Notes under the pieces: model-generated
The model's input: the letters and a program-made list of their open reading frames with translations, nothing else
The model's database searches: none
Told to the model about the DNA's origin: nothing
NCBI GenBank assembly: GCA_047967505.1
Contig: CM106541.1
From: Dipteris shenzhenensis
Lineage: Eukaryota; Polypodiophyta; Polypodiopsida; Gleicheniales
DNA length: 64,000 bases
Reading direction: 5' to 3' (one strand)
Shown: one piece after another, positions 11,763 through 24,039 of the stretch
Numbering within the stretch: the stretch's first letter is position 1
Layout of the letters: the number at the start of each line of letters is the position of its first letter
Translations under genes and position numbers: made by a program

Positions 11763-13090
11763 CATTTCCTTTGGGAAGTTGTACTTTGGAAAATTGTACA
11801 ACATATTGGGGTCCTCTTGTTGGAGATGTCAAAATGCGGCCCAAGTCCAAGATCATTCCATGGGCATGTAGAGTGGGTGGACTCGACGATCAATGGGCAC
11901 GCTGTGGTAGTAGTGCCAAAAATTTCTCTAGCTTTAAAAAGGGGAGCCGTCTCTTGGGCTGTAGACTGGAATATACATTGGTCATGCGAACAGGGGCATC
12001 GGGGGTGAGGTTGTAGCCTCCTCATGTGTGCTTGGGATGCGATTGTTGCCAGTCATCGAATGACTGCATTATGAATCGTGTGAGAGGGAGCACGTCTAGA
12101 ATTTCATAGAGATGGAGATTGGAGCCCTCGAGCTGGCGCTTCCAGTGGTGGCGCACTATCTAGTAGCTCTTGGAAGGACTGTAAGTTCGAATGCCAATGA
12201 AGATCTTTAGGAGGAGACCTTGGTAGGGATGGTAGAGCATCGTCATCTACTAGCAGCATTGGCTCTATCTCTAGGGGGCCCGTAGGAGGCATGGCATTGG
12301 CGCTTTGTACAAAATGTGCTGCTTTGAGCAACGTGTTGAATGCCTCGCCAAGGAGGTCGACCAAAGCATTGGCGGTGATGGATGGGGAGGGTCCATGCTA
12401 CATGGTGGTGGTGTTGGAGGCATTGGATGAGTACTTGGGTAGTGTTGTCCGAGGGAGAGGAGGTTGGGTAGCTTATTGAGAGGGTTGGGCAGGATCTAGT
12501 GGAGGTGGTAATGGAATATTAGAAGGGGGGTGGTGGTATGGAAGAGGGTGATTGCATTTTGTTATTTGTCCTCAGTTATTTCTTCAAGGTATGTTATGTG
12601 AATTGTTTTAAAATTGCTCACCAAGGACTCAAGTTAGTCTTGGAGAGCTTGTAGCACCCCATTAAAGAGTATTATTATTCTGAGGGGATGGTAGGTGGTG
12701 GTCTGGTATGCTGCAAGGTGTCCTTGAGCTCGGACTGTGGAAACTTTGCCGTAGGTCTGAATCCAAATTATGTCTACGTGCAGACTTTCTGGTGTACAGA
12801 TCCATTTTGCGTGAGTTCCTTGGGTTTTGCAAGTTGCATCACTTCATCATAGGGAGGTGGGTTGAAGGTCAAGAGAAAAGTATGACATGGCTAAGATGGG
12901 GTAGCAGTGGTTGGGATTACGATGGAGGATGGCTTGAGGGCGTTGGGTGATAGTGGAGTAGTGAGATCTAGGTGGAAGGTGAGGTTTTTTTGCACGGAGT
13001 GCATTGAAGTGCATTTGGAGGGTTTGTGACACGAAACCTGAACCAGATGGCCGCTCTGTGCTCCACCCAGCCACGGATTCCTGGGAGTCA
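11763..13090. other. No recognisable gene; coding-like base composition in part
   Basis: This stretch is richer in G+C than its surroundings between about 12000 and 12500. Frames of 60-90 codons are open on both strands there, but none carries a known motif and the frames do not join. It may be the decayed gag or 3' part of another retroelement, and I cannot assign it. Confidence 0.35.
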
Positions 13091-13094
13091 TATG

Positions 13095-13319
13095 AACTTA
13101 CTTTCTTTTTTCAGTTCCTTCTGGAATCCTCCCTCCTAGCCTAGTGCCTACCACATGGTGTTCTCTTGAGTGCCATGTGTCCATTTGGACCTTAGAGTCT
13201 CTATGCCCATTTAGGCCTTACTTATGCACTCCGTATTGATGCAAGCACTATCAAGCCCTCTAGTTTCCTGCTTCACCATAACCACACTAGATGATTTCGG
13301 GATTATGGCTAACGTAACA
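13095..13319 (-). mobile_element. Start of the 3' LTR of gypsy element Gy1 (partial)
   Basis: On the minus strand the polypurine tract AAGGGGAAGGGAA (13320-13332) is followed by TGTTACGTTAGCC, a proper LTR start. About 225 bp of LTR can be assumed to the left, but the left limit is uncertain, because no second copy of this sequence is present at the 5' side of the element to compare with. Confidence 0.5.
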
Positions 13320-13339
13320 TTCCCTTCCCCTTAAGAATG

Positions 13340-14580
13340 GTTTACGTCCTCGAAAACAAAATTGGGAAACCTCCTCTGGAGACTGCTTACCTTTTCCCAT
13401 GTTGAACTCTCTTCAGATCTATCTTTTCACTTAACCAAACATTCTTTCCGTATAGTATGTCGTGTTCTTTTTTCTTATGTATCTAAAATTTTTTCTGGTT
13501 CATGTGGTAAAGATGCAGGTTCAATAAGTTCAACCAGGACTTCATTTCCAATGAGATTATCATCATCTCCTAATTTTCTTTTTAGCTTACTAACATGAAA
13601 AACTGGATGTACTCTACATCCCTCAGATAAGGCTAATTTGTAAGCAAGTTCTCCAATCCTCTTAAGTATTGTGAGTGGTCCACAATACCTAGGAGACAAC
13701 TTCGGACATTTACCTATTTTTAGAGATTCTGAAGATTCAGGTACCTTAAGGTAGACTTTCTCATTTACTTCAAACTCCAACTTTCTACGGTGGGGGTTTG
13801 CATAACTTCGTGCTCTATCTTGAGCTCTTTTTATGCTATCTTTAGCTAACTTAAGCATTTGATTCATATCCTCAAGAAAGTCTTTGGTCGCTTGAACCTT
13901 CTCTTTTTCAAGTCCCACTATCATTGGGGCTCTAGGTTGAAATCCATACATCATCATGAATGGACTAAAACCTGTAGCTGAATGTTTGGCACTGTTATAT
14001 GCAAATTCTAATATGGGCAAATATTGTTCCCAATTAGTTTGCTGTTTACTTACATATCCTTAAAGCATATCCTCAATGATCTGATTGACTCTTCAGTTTG
14101 ACCATCACTCTGTAGATGGTCTGCGGTGCTCATATTCAATGAAGTTTCCAGTCTCTTAAACACAGTCGTCCAAAAATGGCTGTTAAATTTGCTATCCCGG
14201 TCACTAACAATATTGGCTAGTAGCCCATACAATCTATAAATATGCTCCACAAATAGCCTAACTAATTCTGGAGTTTTAACATCTTCATTAACAAGAATAA
14301 AATGGGTCATCTTGGTCAACTGATCCACAATTACCCACATAGAGTTGTGCCCCCTCTGTGTTCTAGGTAGTCCCACAATGAAATCCATGGAGATACTTTC
14401 CCATTTGCCAGAAGGAATCTCCAATGGGTGTAGGAGACCTCCTACCTTAAGGCGTTCAGCCTTATTGACCTCGCATTTTTGGCACTTCAATACATAATCT
14501 TGGATGTCCTTACCTATTCCAGGCCAAAAGAATTGTCTTTTTAGAAGTACATGTCTTCTGAATTCCTGGGTGTCCAGCAC
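13340..14580 (-). pseudogene. Gypsy Gy1 integrase with C-terminal chromodomain remnant
   Basis: Integrase of a chromovirus-like gypsy element. From its N-terminal end near 14570: LLKRQFFWPGIGKDIQ with C..KC of the zinc-binding region, then the catalytic core with MDFIVGLP (Asp), IVSDRDSKF (Asp) and SDGQTEESIR (Glu), so the DDE triad is present. After a stop and frameshift near 14050 comes the GPY-like C-terminal part (ILEFAYNSAKHSATGFSPF, then LSPRYCGPLTILKRIG and HPVFHVSKLK). The chain then enters a chromodomain start (EPEKILDT, about 13478-13500), where a TAA stops it. After that it continues in altered frames to FEDVNHS beside the polypurine tract. A chromodomain would direct integration to particular chromatin in intact relatives; here it is broken. 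Confidence 0.85.
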
Positions 14581-16452
14581 TCAAACTATCATGACATTCA
14601 AAAAAGATTTGGCGCCTAATGTCCTTATCATCCGGGACACATACTCTACCCTTGTAGAGTAGGTAGCCATCTTCAATAGTATATTTTCTCCACTTGAGTC
14701 CTTTATCACCAACCTGTGGTGTGTCGCCATTTCCATGCGACTCCTCAGTGAAAGCCTCTTGATTAGTTGGATCCCTATTTTTAATTGCTTTCCATATTTC
14801 AGAGAAGTGAGGATCAAATTCACATTTCCCTTTTAAGGACTCTAGGAAATCATTCTAAAATTGAGTAAAACTCAATTCATTAACAATTGGCATTCGGCTA
14901 AGAGAGTCTGCTACCACATTAAACTTCCCTTTCCTATATGTCAATTGTATATCAAACTCTTGCATTAACTCAGCCCATCTAGCTTTTCTACCTTTAAGCT
15001 CTGGCTGATTACAAATCCGTTTAATGCTTTCTTGATCAAAGATGATCTCAAATTTTGCACCATATAAATAGTGCCTCCACTTCTTTAAAGCATAGACTAT
15101 AGCATATAGTTCCTTCTCATATGCCGAGTAATTCCGTTGGGCACAATCTAGCTTTTTGCTTTCAAAAGCTACTGGTCGACCTTTTTGTATAAGTACTACC
15201 CAACAGCAAAATCACTGGCATCTGTCTCAACCATGAATGGTTCATTGGGATCCACTACTTTTAAGATAGGAGCTGCCGCTATAGCTACCTTTAATTTTTC
15301 AAAACTTCTCTTTTGAGGTTCATCCCATATGAAGGTGCTTCCCTTCCCCTTAAGCTGTTTTGTCATCCAAACAGCAATCTTAGCATAATCTTGGATCAAT
15401 CTCCTATAGAATCCTGACAAACCTAAGAATATCTGTAATTCTTCTAGATTTGTAGGATGTGGCCATTCCAATATGGCCCTTACTTTGTCAAGGTCCATAC
15501 GAACCCCTTCTTGGGATATTATATGTCCCAAGTATTTCACTTCTTTTGCAAAGAATTCACATTTGGATTCTTTTGCAAAGAGTGAATTATCTCTAAGCAG
15601 TTGGAACACTTTTTGCAAATGTTCCAAATGTTTTTTTCTGGTTTTACTATGAATAAGGATATTGTCTAGAAATACTATAGCGAATTTCCCTAGATATGGC
15701 CTTAAGACACTATTCATAAGTGTCATGAAAGTTGATGGAGCATTTGTTAATCCAAATGGCATTACTTTAAATTGATAATGCCCATACCTAGTACGAAATG
15801 ATGTCTTAGGGACATCTTCTTCCCTAATTCGTACTTGATGATATCCTGATCTTAAATCAATTTTAGTAAAGTATTTTGCCCCTTGCAATTGATCAAAGAG
15901 CTCATCAATGCGAGGCATAGGATACTTATTTTTTATGGTGATTTTATTTAGTGCTCCGTAATCTATGCATAAACGCATAGTACCATCCTTTTTCTTTACC
16001 AGTAAAACTGGTGCAGACCAAGGTGAACTACTTGTTTGGATTTGGCCCTTTCTAAGATATTCCGTTAATTGTCTTTCAACCTCATATTCCTCCATTTGAC
16101 TAAGCCTATATGGGGGTTTACAAACAGGGGTAGAACCAGGACTTAAATCTATTTTATGATCTACTTCTCTCTCAGGAGGTAAACCATCGGGTAAATCAAA
16201 CGAAAAAACATCTTTAAATTCAAACATTAAATCCTTTAAAGAAGATTTATACTTTTTAACATTACAAAAAACAACATTACTTCTTTCCGATGTAGAAGAC
16301 ATAAAATCACCAATAAAAGTAAGTTCACAAAGATATACCTCGCATTCTTCTTGGTGTAGTAGTCGTTCTAATTCCATCGAACAAATAAGAGGAGAGTTAG
16401 GCACATCATGTTCTCCTTGAATCTGAAAGACTCTACCCTCTTTTTCAAACAT
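14556..16452 (-). pseudogene. Gypsy Gy1 reverse transcriptase and RNase H
   Basis: From 16452 leftwards an open frame of 418 codons holds the end of the protease linker and the whole [62 protein letters not shown] and a palm motif reading [10 protein letters not shown] (about 15645-15675). The canonical motif is FLDDILIYSK. The second catalytic Asp is therefore Asn (a G-to-A change), which should inactivate polymerisation. RNase H begins with [11 protein letters not shown] near 15200. After one stop it continues in frame without ATG through SKKLDCAQRNYSAYEKEL and VADSLSRMP to about 14556, where a frameshift leads into integrase. Length and order are normal for the family. Confidence 0.88.
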
Positions 16453-16566
16453 AATGGAGTTATTAAGATAACTCCTCTATAAGCTACGCCCAAGACTATA
16501 CAACCATTCTCAACCAAGCACTACATTTGTTCGGTCAAGATGCATGATTTGGAAATCCAAGGCATC

Positions 16567-18089
16567 CTAATAGCCTTGAATATCCACCTCTACACCATAT
16601 ATCATGGTGTCCCAAACTTTTTTATCACTGCCCTTTGTCAAAGAGACCACATATTTATGGGCATTGGGACTCTCAGGCAATTTTAATTTCTTAACTAATG
16701 AGTAGTTTAAGATATTATGTGTTGCACTATCATCGACCATCACTCTTACTCTTTGCCCCTTAATTTTTCCATGCATCCTCATTAAATCATGAGGACCAAA
16801 GGTGGGTTGCCACATTGCTGATGATAGACAGCACATGTGGGTGCTATCCTCATGATAGACCTCTACCTTAGTGTACTTTTTAGTACCATTAAGCGGCAAC
16901 ACTTGCACCACATGCACTTGTTTTTGTGGAGGTCTATTTGGGGCTTTAGCTCCTGTTGGTTTATTTTTAGGGCAGTTCCAAGCACCATGGTCTTTGCCCA
17001 AACATTTGAAGCAAAGATTTTCTTGCCTGGCTCTTTCATAATCCTCTTTCTTCAAGAGAGGATAATTTTGTGTTTGTGGTTTCTTAGGTGGTGCCTGAGG
17101 AACCTCCTTCTTAAAGTGCCCCTTCCTTTTCAAATTGGAAAATTTATTGAATTTTGGAACAAAACTTGTTTGCTCTGAAGTTCCAACTCTGAATTTCCCC
17201 ATCGTATCATCGTATATTTGGGCATACTTAATGGCTTCCTCAAAGGTTTTTGGAGAATTTCTTTTCACCTCAACCTTATGTCTTTGAGACCTCTCACGAG
17301 ACCCCTTATTTTTTGGAATTCATCAATTCCCTTCAGCTTAAGGACTGCCGCCCTATAATTTGCTATGTACTGGACTAGAGTGTTTTTACCCATAGTGCAA
17401 TTGTCCCAAGCCTCCCACACTCTTTCTAATTCATTTTCGGATAAAAACTCTTTTAGGAAGGCTTGTTCAAACTCAGTCCAATATCTAGGAATTTTATCAC
17501 TCTCCCTGAAGCTCATCCACCATTTATAGGCTTTATTTCCAAGGGAAAGACTTGCTTCCACGACTTGATTTTCAAGAGCTGTATTCCTGAGTCGATGAAA
17601 GTCTTGCCATTTTTGCAAGAACGTATTAATCGCATCTTTATTATGCTCCTTTTCTTCCCCATTAAAAATTGACGGTTTTAAGTCCTTAAGGATGTTTGAG
17701 GTTTCTCTAAGTCGAGAGGTAGACCTGTCAACTTGATTAGGAGGAATCAGTGATTTTTTAGTAATAGATACCGATTGAGAATCAGCTATCTTAGTTATAG
17801 CTTCAGTTAGGTTTTTTAGTGTTTCACTGATAACCCCTAACTTTGTTTCTATATTTTGCATTTGAGTTTCAAGTTTAGTGAATTCCGCATACAGAATTCC
17901 ATAATCACCATAATCAATATCCTCCATTTCTACATTATCCTCTTGAGTTTTATTTTGTACCTCCTCATGTATTTCCTCTCTAACTATTGCTTTTCCCTTT
18001 CTAGCCCTTTCCTCGGACTCCCTAATCATACCATCTCTTTCTAGAGTTGTCATTTTAAAAATGTATATTTTCCAAAAAATGTAAAGCAA
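16567..18089 (-). pseudogene. Gypsy Gy1 gag and protease
   Basis: Two long frames (18089-17265 and 17268-16567) that overlap by four bases and belong to one polyprotein. The first is the gag capsid region, with a charged N-terminal segment and KPSIFNGEE.. / WWMSFRESDKIPRYWTEFEQAF, the retrotransposon gag core. The second has an intact CCHC knuckle CFKCLGKDHGAWNCP (about 16975-17020) and an aspartic protease segment reading MVDDSATHNIL. The usual active-site string is DDGAT, so the Gly is replaced by Ser (G-to-A). A stop region at 16453-16566 separates protease from RT. Start chosen at the ATG near 18050 (MTTLERDGMIRESEE). Confidence 0.82.
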
Positions 18090-18104
18090 AGCGCTTTATA
18101 TTAG

Positions 18105-18430
18105 ATAGAAAAATATGATACCCACTTCCCTGGTATTTGTTTGATGGTCTTGAATTTGTCTTTGAAGCTGACGCATCCTCTCACGCTTTAAATTCTTGAT
18201 CTCTCTCCCCGATCCCGCTCTTCTTGCTTCCCTCCATCTCGAATGTCTCGATTCGATTGTAAATCCTTTACTTGAAATCGGCGAGGCTAATGAATCTTGG
18301 AAAGAAGGATAGGGTGAAAAGACTTTGAAAAGAGAGGGGGGGCTTTAAACTTTAAAGAGGGGTATAAATACTCTGATGAGGTGGCTTTTTCCAAAGGTTT
18401 TTTAAGCTTTGGATGATGTGGCTTTCACAA
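18105..18430 (-). mobile_element. Probable 5' LTR end and leader of gypsy Gy1
   Basis: Upstream of gag on the minus strand the sequence holds a TATA-like palindromic segment (GTATAAATAC, 18362-18371) and no coding frame. A weak primer-site candidate, TGGGTATCA (about 18116-18124), lies about 70 bp before the gag ATG near 18050. This is where the 5' LTR should be. I could not align it with the 3' LTR piece at 13095-13319. The two may represent different parts of a longer LTR, or the 5' LTR may have been replaced. Confidence 0.35.
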
Positions 18431-21030
18431 AGATTAGAACTCTGCATGTTTGTGCAGTGTGCAAGTCGACGATTCACGATGATTTGCTACGCAATGATTT
18501 GCGCTACCCTTTGTAGGCTCTTTCAAGTAATTCCACTTTCTCTACTTTGAATTCCTACTAGTCCTGCAGCTCCTGCTCTCATGATGATGGCCGCATGATA
18601 GCCACAACTCCTTCACGGTGGTAGTGATCACGCAATGCCTGGGTACTCCAATTGCTTCAAAGGGAAGAGCATTGCATAGGAAGGAAGCTGCTAGTGATTA
18701 CAATAGTACCCATGGAAATTTCCATGCAACTTTCTTCTTGTTTGCACACTACTGCTATGCATTGTCGAGAGCAAATCAAAGGGCTTGCTTTGTCACGTCG
18801 ATTTGCAGGCTGCTACAGTAACCTGATAGCCTTAATGAAGTGGCTGCATAACATCGGTATGATTCATAGCTTTGAAGCTCTCGACTCCCAAGTTCCAAAG
18901 CTATGTAAGTTGTGACCTTGAACTCAGTCCAGACAGCCACGAATCACGATCTTTGTGATTCTTTTCAACAAATATAGTAGGCCTTGTATATTTTGGGCGA
19001 TCCTAGCATTTCCCAAGAGAGTACAATGCAAAAAGAAAAGGACAAATATTTTTCATTTTCTTCTTTTGATCTTCTTCTTTTGTTTTTCTTCCAAATCTCT
19101 AAGTTCATACTAGCAATAACCAAGAGCATATGAAGACCTTTCTTTATAACTTTGCAATCACAAGGTCGATGCTTATTTGTTCTTTCTCACAAGGTCGGTG
19201 CTTATTTGTTCTTTCTTTACATAGGGGATGGATCCTTGCAATACAAAAAAAGAGTTGATATTATTTAGGCAATGCTAGCATCACCCATGCGATTGCATGT
19301 GTAAGAAAATCTAGTGACAAAATGGATTTTTGGTTGTCATTCATCATGCAATGCTAGCAGGGCCCAAGTGATTGCATGTCAACTCTATATACCAACAAAA
19401 GAGTCTTTTTCTTATTTGGTTTGGCATGTGTTGCTAGCATTACCCAAAAGATTACAAACTATGATTTATTCTCTCTAAAAGCCTTATATATGAGATTTGA
19501 TCCTTGACAAGTTCTCCTAAATGTGTTATGGTTAGTTGAAAAATAACAAGCATTTTTGCTTCTTTTTCCATCAGTGGATTTTATCAAACTTCAAACTTTG
19601 AAATGCTTATTTTAAAGGGATTTTATCACAACATAGACTTGTTTTGCACATAGACACAACACCTCCAAGCCTTCATCAAGAAAGTTTTGATAACTTACTA
19701 CCCAAAGGAGATATTGAAATGCACCTTTACAAGATGTTGAAGCATTGTAGAAGGAGTACTACTCAGGATGATCTATTATGGTTAGAGAGCAATTCATGTC
19801 CTCCTTTGCAATCAATATTCATGTTTAAAAGAGAACTTTTTAAAAGGGAAATTCCAACATAAAACACAATTTTCTCAAATGTATATTCCAAAGGATATTT
19901 AGAGTAATTGAAATTATTGATGCATGTATTATTCAATTGAAGGGGATGTAGCCACAAAGCAACATATTCATTATACTAAATTATGGTTTGTGATACTATC
20001 ATTTGACATTGTGTCTTGTAGATGTAGAATTCAAGTGATGTTTTCTCACAATGATGTGTGATGGAAAAAAATATGTCTCCACAACTGAAATTTAAGTCAC
20101 TTTTTTTAGATCTCTTGAAATAAAAAGTTTTTTCTATTATATTTGCTTAGATTTCATTTTATGCTGTTGGCATAACATATAAAGTTTAAAAAGACTAAAG
20201 TTTTTACTTTTCGGACATTTGTTGTCTGCAGTTGGGCCTTTATGATATGCTTTCTTAGCTTTAAAAGGAATCTTTTAAAACCTCGAAATGACAACTATGT
20301 AATGTTGCCTTTTCAAGTGTAACACTATTATGTCAAGCCAATGCATTGTAGATGGGACTAGACACCAACTCATCTACATTCTTTGCATGATGTGTTGCTC
20401 CTAGCTAATTTTTATTACCCTTGGTTTTATTTGCACCATACTAGGAGAGGTAGAAGCCTAGCCTCCCTTGCATGCTTAGTCTTTGGTATTTTAATAAAAT
20501 CATTGGGAGAAGAGATGCACTTTTCTTTCTCTTCTATTATATGCTAATGGATCCCACAAGATTGTCATACACAATGATGTTTATTGTTTCCTAGGTCTAT
20601 GCTAATAGAAACATTCTAAACTCTTGAATAATAAAACTTCATATGTTTTTATTTGTATGAGGACTAAGTTCATTAAGTCAGTGAAAGATATAATGAATTA
20701 TGAGCTATGTCATTTGTACGTATAAGGGATGCTGACCTCTTTTCTTTGTTTTATTAAGGATTGCATGGTTTTCTTATTTGTGCAAATCAAAATTTGACAA
20801 CCTATCAAGGTGTCTTATAAATTATATTTGAATGAAAAGTTTTTTGCTCACAATTTGGACTTACTAGAAGAAGAAACCTTTTTACATCACATTTATAGTG
20901 AGTCTCCTACTCGTCGAGTCAACTGGTGTTTTTGGTAGTTAGTCAACTAAGCTATCTCGAGCGTGGTCTCACATTGGTATAAAAATCCAACAATTCCTAC
21001 CATTTTCCAATCAAAATCATCTAGGACATG
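18431..21030. other. Gene-free spacer with short dispersed repeats
   Basis: No coding region was recognised. Two features are visible: a 30-bp tandem duplication (CACAAGGTCGRTGCTTATTT, 19157-19217) and four dispersed copies of a motif of about 35 bp containing ATGCTAGCAT..CCCA..GATTGCATG at about 18995, 19266, 19345 and 19422. The rest is AT-rich. Frames at 18618-18915 and 19644-19862 are short and without motifs. Confidence 0.5.
19157..19217. repeat. Two-copy 30-bp tandem repeat
   Basis: CACAAGGTCGATGCTTATTT followed by GTTCTTTCT is repeated immediately with one change (GATG to GGTG). Nothing else in the window matches it. Confidence 0.7.
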
Positions 21031-21035
21031 AGCAC

Positions 21036-22704
21036 TGTGACATGAAGTTAAGGGTAAAAAACTTCACGCACCTCTTCACTTCCTACTGCTTTCGAATTGA
21101 GTGATAGAGATATTTATCACTGCGAAAGGGACATTAAAAAGAAGCTTTTATACCAAGATAACACACCATACTATCCTCCCTTGGATGAGAATGAAGATGG
21201 TAACATCCCAAGTGATGTTGTACTCAAGCATATGGAAAAGGAAAGGATCAGCAGAGGCCATAATCTTAGCAAGACGGTCTGCGCCAAAGAGAAGAGCGAT
21301 ACGTTGTTGAAAGAACATCTTGTGGCTCAACATGACATGATTGATATATATCAAGGAGTTTGAAGGGGCTAATTGGGTCAAATGGGTAGGTTCCGAGGAA
21401 ACATTGCACCTCCTTCATGGACACCTTTACACTTCATTCTCCAAACTATCATAAGACACAGGGACCCATAACTTTTAGTAGAGACATTATATAAAATATT
21501 CAATCACACATTGAGATGCACCTTGAAATGAAATTTGCTTTGATATAAGTTTCGTAAGAAATAGAGAAGCGGTCGAACAGATATGGACAGTTTACTAGAT
21601 GGGGGTAAAAACTGTCTAAAAAAGAAACAATCACACACAGAGAGTCATAGATTTTTGGTTTGACATTTAATACAATAATTGAAGACATAGAATGATGATC
21701 CTTATAGAGAGCTTCATGGTGATATAAGTTTCATTAAAATCGGATCACCAAAAGCGAAAAGTTATGAGCAAAATACTAACAGGGGGTCAAATTGTCATGA
21801 AAAACACCTACTCCTTCTACTGGTGCCGACTTGGGAGAATACTACCTCCATGCTTAGACTTCATCAACGATCCAAGTCCCATAAAGGTCACCTAAGAGGA
21901 AAGGAAGAGCCCCCTTTGTGGCTTGGGAAATAGATAAACCATGTATGCGCAATGAGCAGCCCAATAGACAATAATTCTGAGCACTTTGGAAGAGAAAGCA
22001 ATGGAAAAAAGGGAAGAGACACTCAAGAGAGAGAACCTGAAGTGACCTACATTACTAATAGAGTGAGCATCCACTCTAATGCAACTCAAAATATTATAAA
22101 CACAAGGGAGAAGAAGAGGTTTCATATGTACAAGAGGTAGCGAAAGCTCTAGGACTACTCATAGAGAGATAATGAATTACCATCCATGTCGTTTTTGGCT
22201 ACTCTTGCCATGTGTCCCATCAAAAGATGCTCAAGACTCTTAAAATATTGAGAAAGTCAAGAGTCTCCCCACATGGAGCCCATAGGGATCCTCTCTTTTC
22301 CATATGTCCACATCCTCCTTATTCCACATGGGAATTCTAGAAGGATTCCTCTTGACTCCACACTCCTCCACATGCCTTCCACATGCTTGGCATGTGGCCT
22401 CTCTTATATTATTGGAACACATGGACATGAGCCCACCTCTTTATATGACTCACTCTTCCTATTTTCTAAAAGCCCCATAATATCCCATACACAAATAACT
22501 CTCACCCCATACCAAGGTATTTATAATTCATACCTATGGTATTTACAATGATCCATTCCACTCATCCTCTCAATCCTATACAATATCTTAGAAAATAGAA
22601 ATAAGTGAGAGCCGCTAAGCTATCACTTGATACTCAAACTCTTATCAAACATAGAAGAAAACAATACCAATGCCAAATAAAAAATATCAAATTTTGGCAT
22701 CACA
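21036..22704 (-). mobile_element. 3' LTR of gypsy Gy2 (promoter-deleted)
   Basis: A 1669-bp LTR beginning (minus strand) TGTGATGCCAAAATTTG and ending ...CTTCATGTCACA at 21036. It is a direct repeat of 28298-30341 with scattered substitutions. Relative to that copy it lacks about 235 bp (the counterpart of about 29446-29679; breakpoint near 22177-22181 here). It also has only one copy of the 152-bp unit that is doubled there. The missing block contains the only good TATA box of the LTR. Confidence 0.93.
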
Positions 22705-22718
22705 TCTTTCCCCCCCAG
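22705..22718 (-). other. Polypurine tract of Gy2
   Basis: Minus-strand CTGGGGGGGAAAGA abuts the LTR start TGTGATGCC and defines the internal/LTR boundary. Confidence 0.8.
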
Positions 22719-22759
22719 CAGACCCTCTCTAGTGACAGAGAGGGTCTGCTGACCCTCAA

Positions 22760-24035
22760 GCTGGTCGAGCATAGAAGAATTTAAGGCGATACTCATTGGT
22801 GCATCTGGGTATCACCATGCCATCAACATCCTCAAGCTGATAGGTTCCATTCGTGAACTTCTTTTTGACTCGATATGGTCCCTCCCATCAGCTGATAAAG
22901 TTTTTGTCTAGCCGATTGTCTAGATGGCTATCAAATCTCATGACCAAATCTCCTTCTGCAATATCTTTCTTCTTGCATAATTTGGTGTCAAAACAGGCCT
23001 TGCACCTTTTTTGAGAAGCTTCCAAGTTTTGTCAGGCCTATAATCTACATTCATCAAAGGCTTCTAGCTGTACTAAGCATTGAGCATAGGCATCCTCCTG
23101 TCCTTCTTTTCTTGCAACAATAGTGCGAAGACTATGTATTTCCAATTCAATGGGCAAAATGGCTTCTATTCCATACACTAGTTGGAATGGTGTAAACCCA
23201 ATAGCTAGCTTGTGTGTGGTTCTGTAAGCCCATAAACTTCTGCCAAGTGCCTATCCCAATGCCTTTTCTTAGTGTCTACAAGCTTTCCCATTGAATTGCA
23301 TAACAATCCATTTGTTTTCTCAGCCAAGCCATTACATTGGGGATAGTATGGCGTGGACATGCTATGATTTATCTTTAGCTTATGCATCACATCTTCAATT
23401 AGTTCATTTCTAAAAGAGGTTCCTCCATCAGTGAGAATTTCCAAAGGACAACCAAAGCGTGAACAAATTTAATCAAAGAGGAATTTTGCAACTGTGCTTG
23501 CCTTGCTATTGAATGTGGCCTTGGTCTCTACCCACCGAGTTGCATAATCTATGGCCACTAATAAATAATGCTTGCGCTGAGATGAGCGAGGAAGTGGTCC
23601 CACAAAGTCCAACCCCCACCTCTCAAATGGTCCATATGCTGGAATAGGCTTCAAGGGCCCAGGAATCAACTGTCACCTTCCAAACTTTTGGTATACTTTT
23701 TAACTTCGACACCATTCATATACATCCTTATGGAGGCATGACCAAAAATAACCTACAACAAGAATTCTCTTAGCTGTGCTCGCTGAAGCAAAATGACCGG
23801 AGCATTCATGACACATTTCTAGGATTCTCCTAGTTTCCATGAGATAGACTACCCAACGGAGCACCTTATCTTTTCCCAATTTATAAAGAATGTCATCAAC
23901 AATAGTATAGGGACAAGCCTTCCTTACTAATCTTTGCTTTTGTTGTGGAGTTAATCCTCGAGGAAACATGCCTTCTTCCACATATGGTTGAACATCTTGC
24001 AGTTCTGGCCATCCAGTGTCTACCAAAGAAACCAC
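22760..24035 (-). pseudogene. Gypsy Gy2 integrase
   Basis: Read leftwards from 24035: a zinc-binding N-terminal part (MCHECSGHFASASTAKRIL, then YFWSCLHKD) precedes the catalytic core. The core has RWGLDFVGPLPRS (Asp, about 23600-23640), EILTDGGTSFRNEL (Asp, about 23405-23445) and TPYYPQCNGLAEKTNG (Glu, about 23300-23350). The DDE residues are thus recognisable. The chain is split into at least three frames (stops near 23690, 23469 and 23205) and ends near 22760 in KKKFTNGTYQL-like sequence before the polypurine tract. It would insert the element's cDNA in intact relatives. Confidence 0.85.
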
Positions 24036-24039
24036 CCCC

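Noticed and set aside
12104-12364. Minus-strand frame with Leu/Pro-rich sequence as a possible gene
   Set aside because: No recognisable motif, no plausible continuation across stops; kept only as an unassigned region.
18618-18915. Two overlapping plus-strand frames of 67 and 87 codons
   Set aside because: Short, overlapping in different frames, no motif or splice context.
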